Of a stretch of 6,519 nucleotides of DNA, positions 5,391 through 6,519 are shown in pieces. Position 1 is the first letter of the stretch. Each line of letters starts with the position of its first letter. Origin of the DNA: an uncultured Prevotella sp. GTDB lineage: Bacteria > Bacteroidota > Bacteroidia > Bacteroidales > Bacteroidaceae. Position numbers and translations under genes: made by a program. Under the pieces are notes generated by a model, which was given only the letters and a program-made list of their open reading frames with translations, had not been told where the DNA came from and made no database searches. The stretch covers positions 1 to 6,519 of the forward strand of contig CAAGLS010000153.1 in the NCBI GenBank assembly GCA_900770845.1, in the 5' to 3' direction.

Positions 5391-5404
5391 ATTATCAGTA
5401 TTTT

Positions 5405-5845
5405 TTAGTTTCTGTTGTAACAAAGTTTCAAAATGTCATCGGGCGACAGGTGTCCCTCGATGAAGATGACTGCCCCGCCGCCCCGGCCATTCTTACTGAA
5501 GAGGATGTAGCGGTTGTAGCCATCCAGGGGCGGCATCATGTAGTAGCCGCTCGTCACCTTTCCGTCCTGCACCACTTCGCGGATTTTCCTTGCCCGTTTG
5601 CGGTCCAGGCCCAGCCACTCGTCGATTTGGGCATTTTGCCGTTTGAAGACGAGCGACTTGTATACGTGGAGCGCATAGCCCTTCAACTTGGCATCGTTCA
5701 TCTCCACCATCTTATAGCCCTTGGCGTGGCCGTACTGTTGGAAGATGCGGTTCACGTTGAGTCCCTGTTGCGCCCATCCCACTTCAGGATGCAGCACCAA
5801 CAGACTCAGGGCGGTCAGCAAAATCAATGCAATTTGTTTTCTCAT
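5405..5845 (-). CDS. Exported DUF6108-like protein
   Basis: The 146-residue protein has a signal peptide (MRKQIALILLTALSLLVLHP, 1-20, cleavage probably after Ala25). The mature part runs GLNVNRIFQQYG, then GYALHVYKSLVF (56-67), a basic segment DRKRARKIREVV (81-92), GYYMMPPLDGYNRYILF (100-116) and VIFIEGHLSPDDILKL (126-141). This order matches my recollection of the DUF6108 family, a Bacteroidales-specific group found between a sigma factor and a beta-barrel gene. The family has no known activity and I see no catalytic motif. The ATG at 5845 is preferred over the in-frame GTG at 5857 because a clear Shine-Dalgarno sequence lies between them and the signal peptide begins at the ATG. The gene sits 14 nt from each neighbour in the operon. 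It probably acts in the periplasm or at the outer membrane, perhaps with the beta-barrel protein; that partnership is inference from gene order. Confidence 0.8.
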   Translation of the reverse strand: MRKQIALILLTALSLLVLHPEVGWAQQGLNVNRIFQQYGHAKGYKMVEMNDAKLKGYALHVYKSLVFKRQNAQIDEWLGLDRKRARKIREVVQDGKVTSGYYMMPPLDGYNRYILFSKNGRGGGAVIFIEGHLSPDDILKLCYNRN

Positions 5846-5847
5846 AT

Positions 5848-5855
5848 CTCCCTCC
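5848..5855 (-). promoter_or_regulatory. Shine-Dalgarno sequence deciding the start of the DUF6108-like gene
   Basis: On the minus strand GGAGGGAG lies just before the ATG at 5845, with GGAGG spaced 5 nt from it. Strong Shine-Dalgarno sites are uncommon in Bacteroidales, so it is notable. It overlaps and rules against the alternative GTG start at 5857. Confidence 0.6.
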
Positions 5856-5859
5856 ACTT

Positions 5860-6258
5860 TTATTCCGTCATTGTACCCAAAGCGTCGAATGTTTCCCGGT
5901 CATTCGTCTGCACCATCATCAGCGCGTCCTCGGCTTCCTTCTCCACCACTTTCTTGTTGGTGATGACGTGGCCATTGATGACGGCATAGTTGTCGGGTTC
6001 CGACGAATGGCCGAAGGTCAGCGCCAAAGCCAGTGCCCCACAGGCCGCGACGGCAGTCCAAACACTCCAAAGGGGCAGCTTGCGTCTTCCGCCCCGCTCC
6101 TTAGTCTCATAGCGGAACAGAGCCCTGTAGGCCTCCCATTCTTTGGGGACAATAAGGTTGTCACGTCCAAAATACGCCCTCAGCCGTGCTTCCTCGCGCT
6201 GTGTGGTCTTTCCGTCCTCATAGCGGTCGATGAGTTTCTGTATGGTTTTCTTCTTCAT
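5860..6258 (-). CDS. Short membrane anti-sigma-factor-like protein
   Basis: The 132-residue protein has the layout of a single-pass anti-sigma factor. A cytoplasmic N-terminal part (1-60) begins LIDRYEDGKTTQREEARLRAYF (9-30), resembling the helical N-terminal segments of Bacteroidetes anti-sigma proteins. One transmembrane helix covers about 63-82, preceded by the positively charged GGRRK. A short external tail (83-132) contains YAVINGHVITNKKVVEKEAEDAL (91-113), which fits a small conserved periplasmic motif. There is no zinc-binding His-x3-Cys-x2-Cys motif and no room for the FecR sensor domain of larger anti-sigma factors, so signal sensing would depend on the tail or on the proteins encoded downstream. 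The gene follows the sigma-factor gene by 55 nt and precedes the DUF6108-like gene by 14 nt. Binding to the neighbouring sigma factor is inferred from position and topology, not shown by a diagnostic motif. Confidence 0.72.
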   Translation of the reverse strand: MKKKTIQKLIDRYEDGKTTQREEARLRAYFGRDNLIVPKEWEAYRALFRYETKERGGRRKLPLWSVWTAVAACGALALALTFGHSSEPDNYAVINGHVITNKKVVEKEAEDALMMVQTNDRETFDALGTMTE

Positions 6259-6276
6259 TGTCTTACTGTTTATGAT

Positions 6277-6332
6277 CCATTGAGGCGGTGTTTATTGTCC
6301 ATTGAGGCTGTGTTTATTGTCCATTGAGGCGG
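6277..6332. repeat. 22-bp tandem repeats spanning the sigma-factor stop codon
   Basis: Two full 22-bp units (6277-6298, 6299-6320) and a 12-bp partial third (6321-6332) begin CCATTGAGGC. The full units differ by one base. They cover the last codons of the sigma gene and part of the spacer to the anti-sigma-like gene. On the minus strand each copy supplies an ATG in the context CAATGGA and the full copies a TAA, creating overlapping mini-ORFs. The unit length is not divisible by three, so copy-number changes shift those mini-ORFs but not the sigma protein. Confidence 0.85.
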
Positions 6333-6519
6333 ACAAACTCCTCTCTGATTTTTCTGCGGGCCCTGGAAAGCAGCTGCCTGAGGTTGGCCTCCGAACATCC
6401 TGTGATGGCAATGATTTCCTTGCTGTCGTAGCCCTCAATCTCCTTCATTCTGAACACCGTGGCTTGGAGCGGGGGAAGATGGTCCACGATGTAGCGGATG
6501 GTTTCCATTTCGTCGTTGA
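6314..6519 (-). CDS. ECF-type sigma-70 factor, C-terminal part
   Basis: The last 67 residues of an RNA polymerase sigma factor are present; the frame is open at the right edge, and the methionine at 6508 is internal rather than a start. The sequence LPPLQATVFRMKEIEGYDSKEIIAITGCSE is classic region 4: the LPPLQATVF helix, then the helix-turn-helix (YDSKEIIAITGCSEANLRQLLSRARRKIREEF) that contacts the -35/-33 promoter element. The short length after the helix-turn-helix and the anti-sigma-like gene next door indicate an extracytoplasmic-function sigma factor. It would direct RNA polymerase to envelope-related genes, probably including its own operon. The operon promoter lies outside the window, so self-regulation cannot be checked here. 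Confidence 0.9.
   Translation of the reverse strand, partial: NDEMETIRYIVDHLPPLQATVFRMKEIEGYDSKEIIAITGCSEANLRQLLSRARRKIREEFVRLNGQ

Noticed and set aside
1..6519. CRISPR arrays, tRNA or rRNA genes, integrases or transposases.
   Set aside because: None was seen: no regularly spaced repeats of CRISPR size, no cloverleaf found by eye, and no matching protein motifs.

Overview
The window looks like chromosomal DNA of a Bacteroidales bacterium, most likely of the Prevotella group. The evidence is the TAnnTTTG-type -7 promoter boxes, AT-rich gene starts mostly without Shine-Dalgarno sequences, GC-rich coding sequence set in AT-rich spacers, and a four-gene cluster (ECF sigma factor, short membrane anti-sigma-like protein, DUF6108-like exported protein, outer-membrane beta-barrel) typical of that order. 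Assignment to genus is inference. No phage, plasmid, CRISPR, tRNA or rRNA gene is visible.

Layout. Positions 1-191 (minus) hold the start of a secreted protein that runs off the left edge. Its upstream region has a near-ideal Bacteroidetes promoter and a roughly 140-nt leader that can fold into a three-way junction. Positions 597-1958 (minus) encode an NhaD-type Na+/H+ antiporter, followed by three successive hairpins, the last with a U-tract. A 555-bp spacer separates it from the divergent dcuB (2514-3962, plus), a C4-dicarboxylate antiporter. This spacer contains promoter boxes for both genes, a GC-rich foldable patch and an orphan terminator-like hairpin. After dcuB comes a 558-bp gene-free stretch crowded with repeats: three 16-bp tandem units, a 127-nt imperfect palindrome and an inverted pair of REP-like units. 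The rest (4521-6519, minus) is an apparent operon transcribed leftwards: ECF sigma factor (5' part outside the window), anti-sigma-like protein, DUF6108-like protein, beta-barrel protein.

How the genes fit together. DcuB would import fumarate, malate or aspartate and export succinate during anaerobic fumarate respiration. NhaD would use the proton gradient to expel Na+, or couple the two ion gradients. Both serve anaerobic membrane energetics, but nothing in the sequence proves co-regulation. The sigma/anti-sigma pair probably controls its own operon, linking a cell-envelope signal to production of two exported proteins.

No clearly new defence or mobile system is present. The unexplained structure is non-coding: the leader fold at 258-316, the 127-nt palindrome at 4173-4299, the REP-like pair, and the 22-bp repeats between the sigma and anti-sigma genes, which create a chain of overlapping mini-ORFs.
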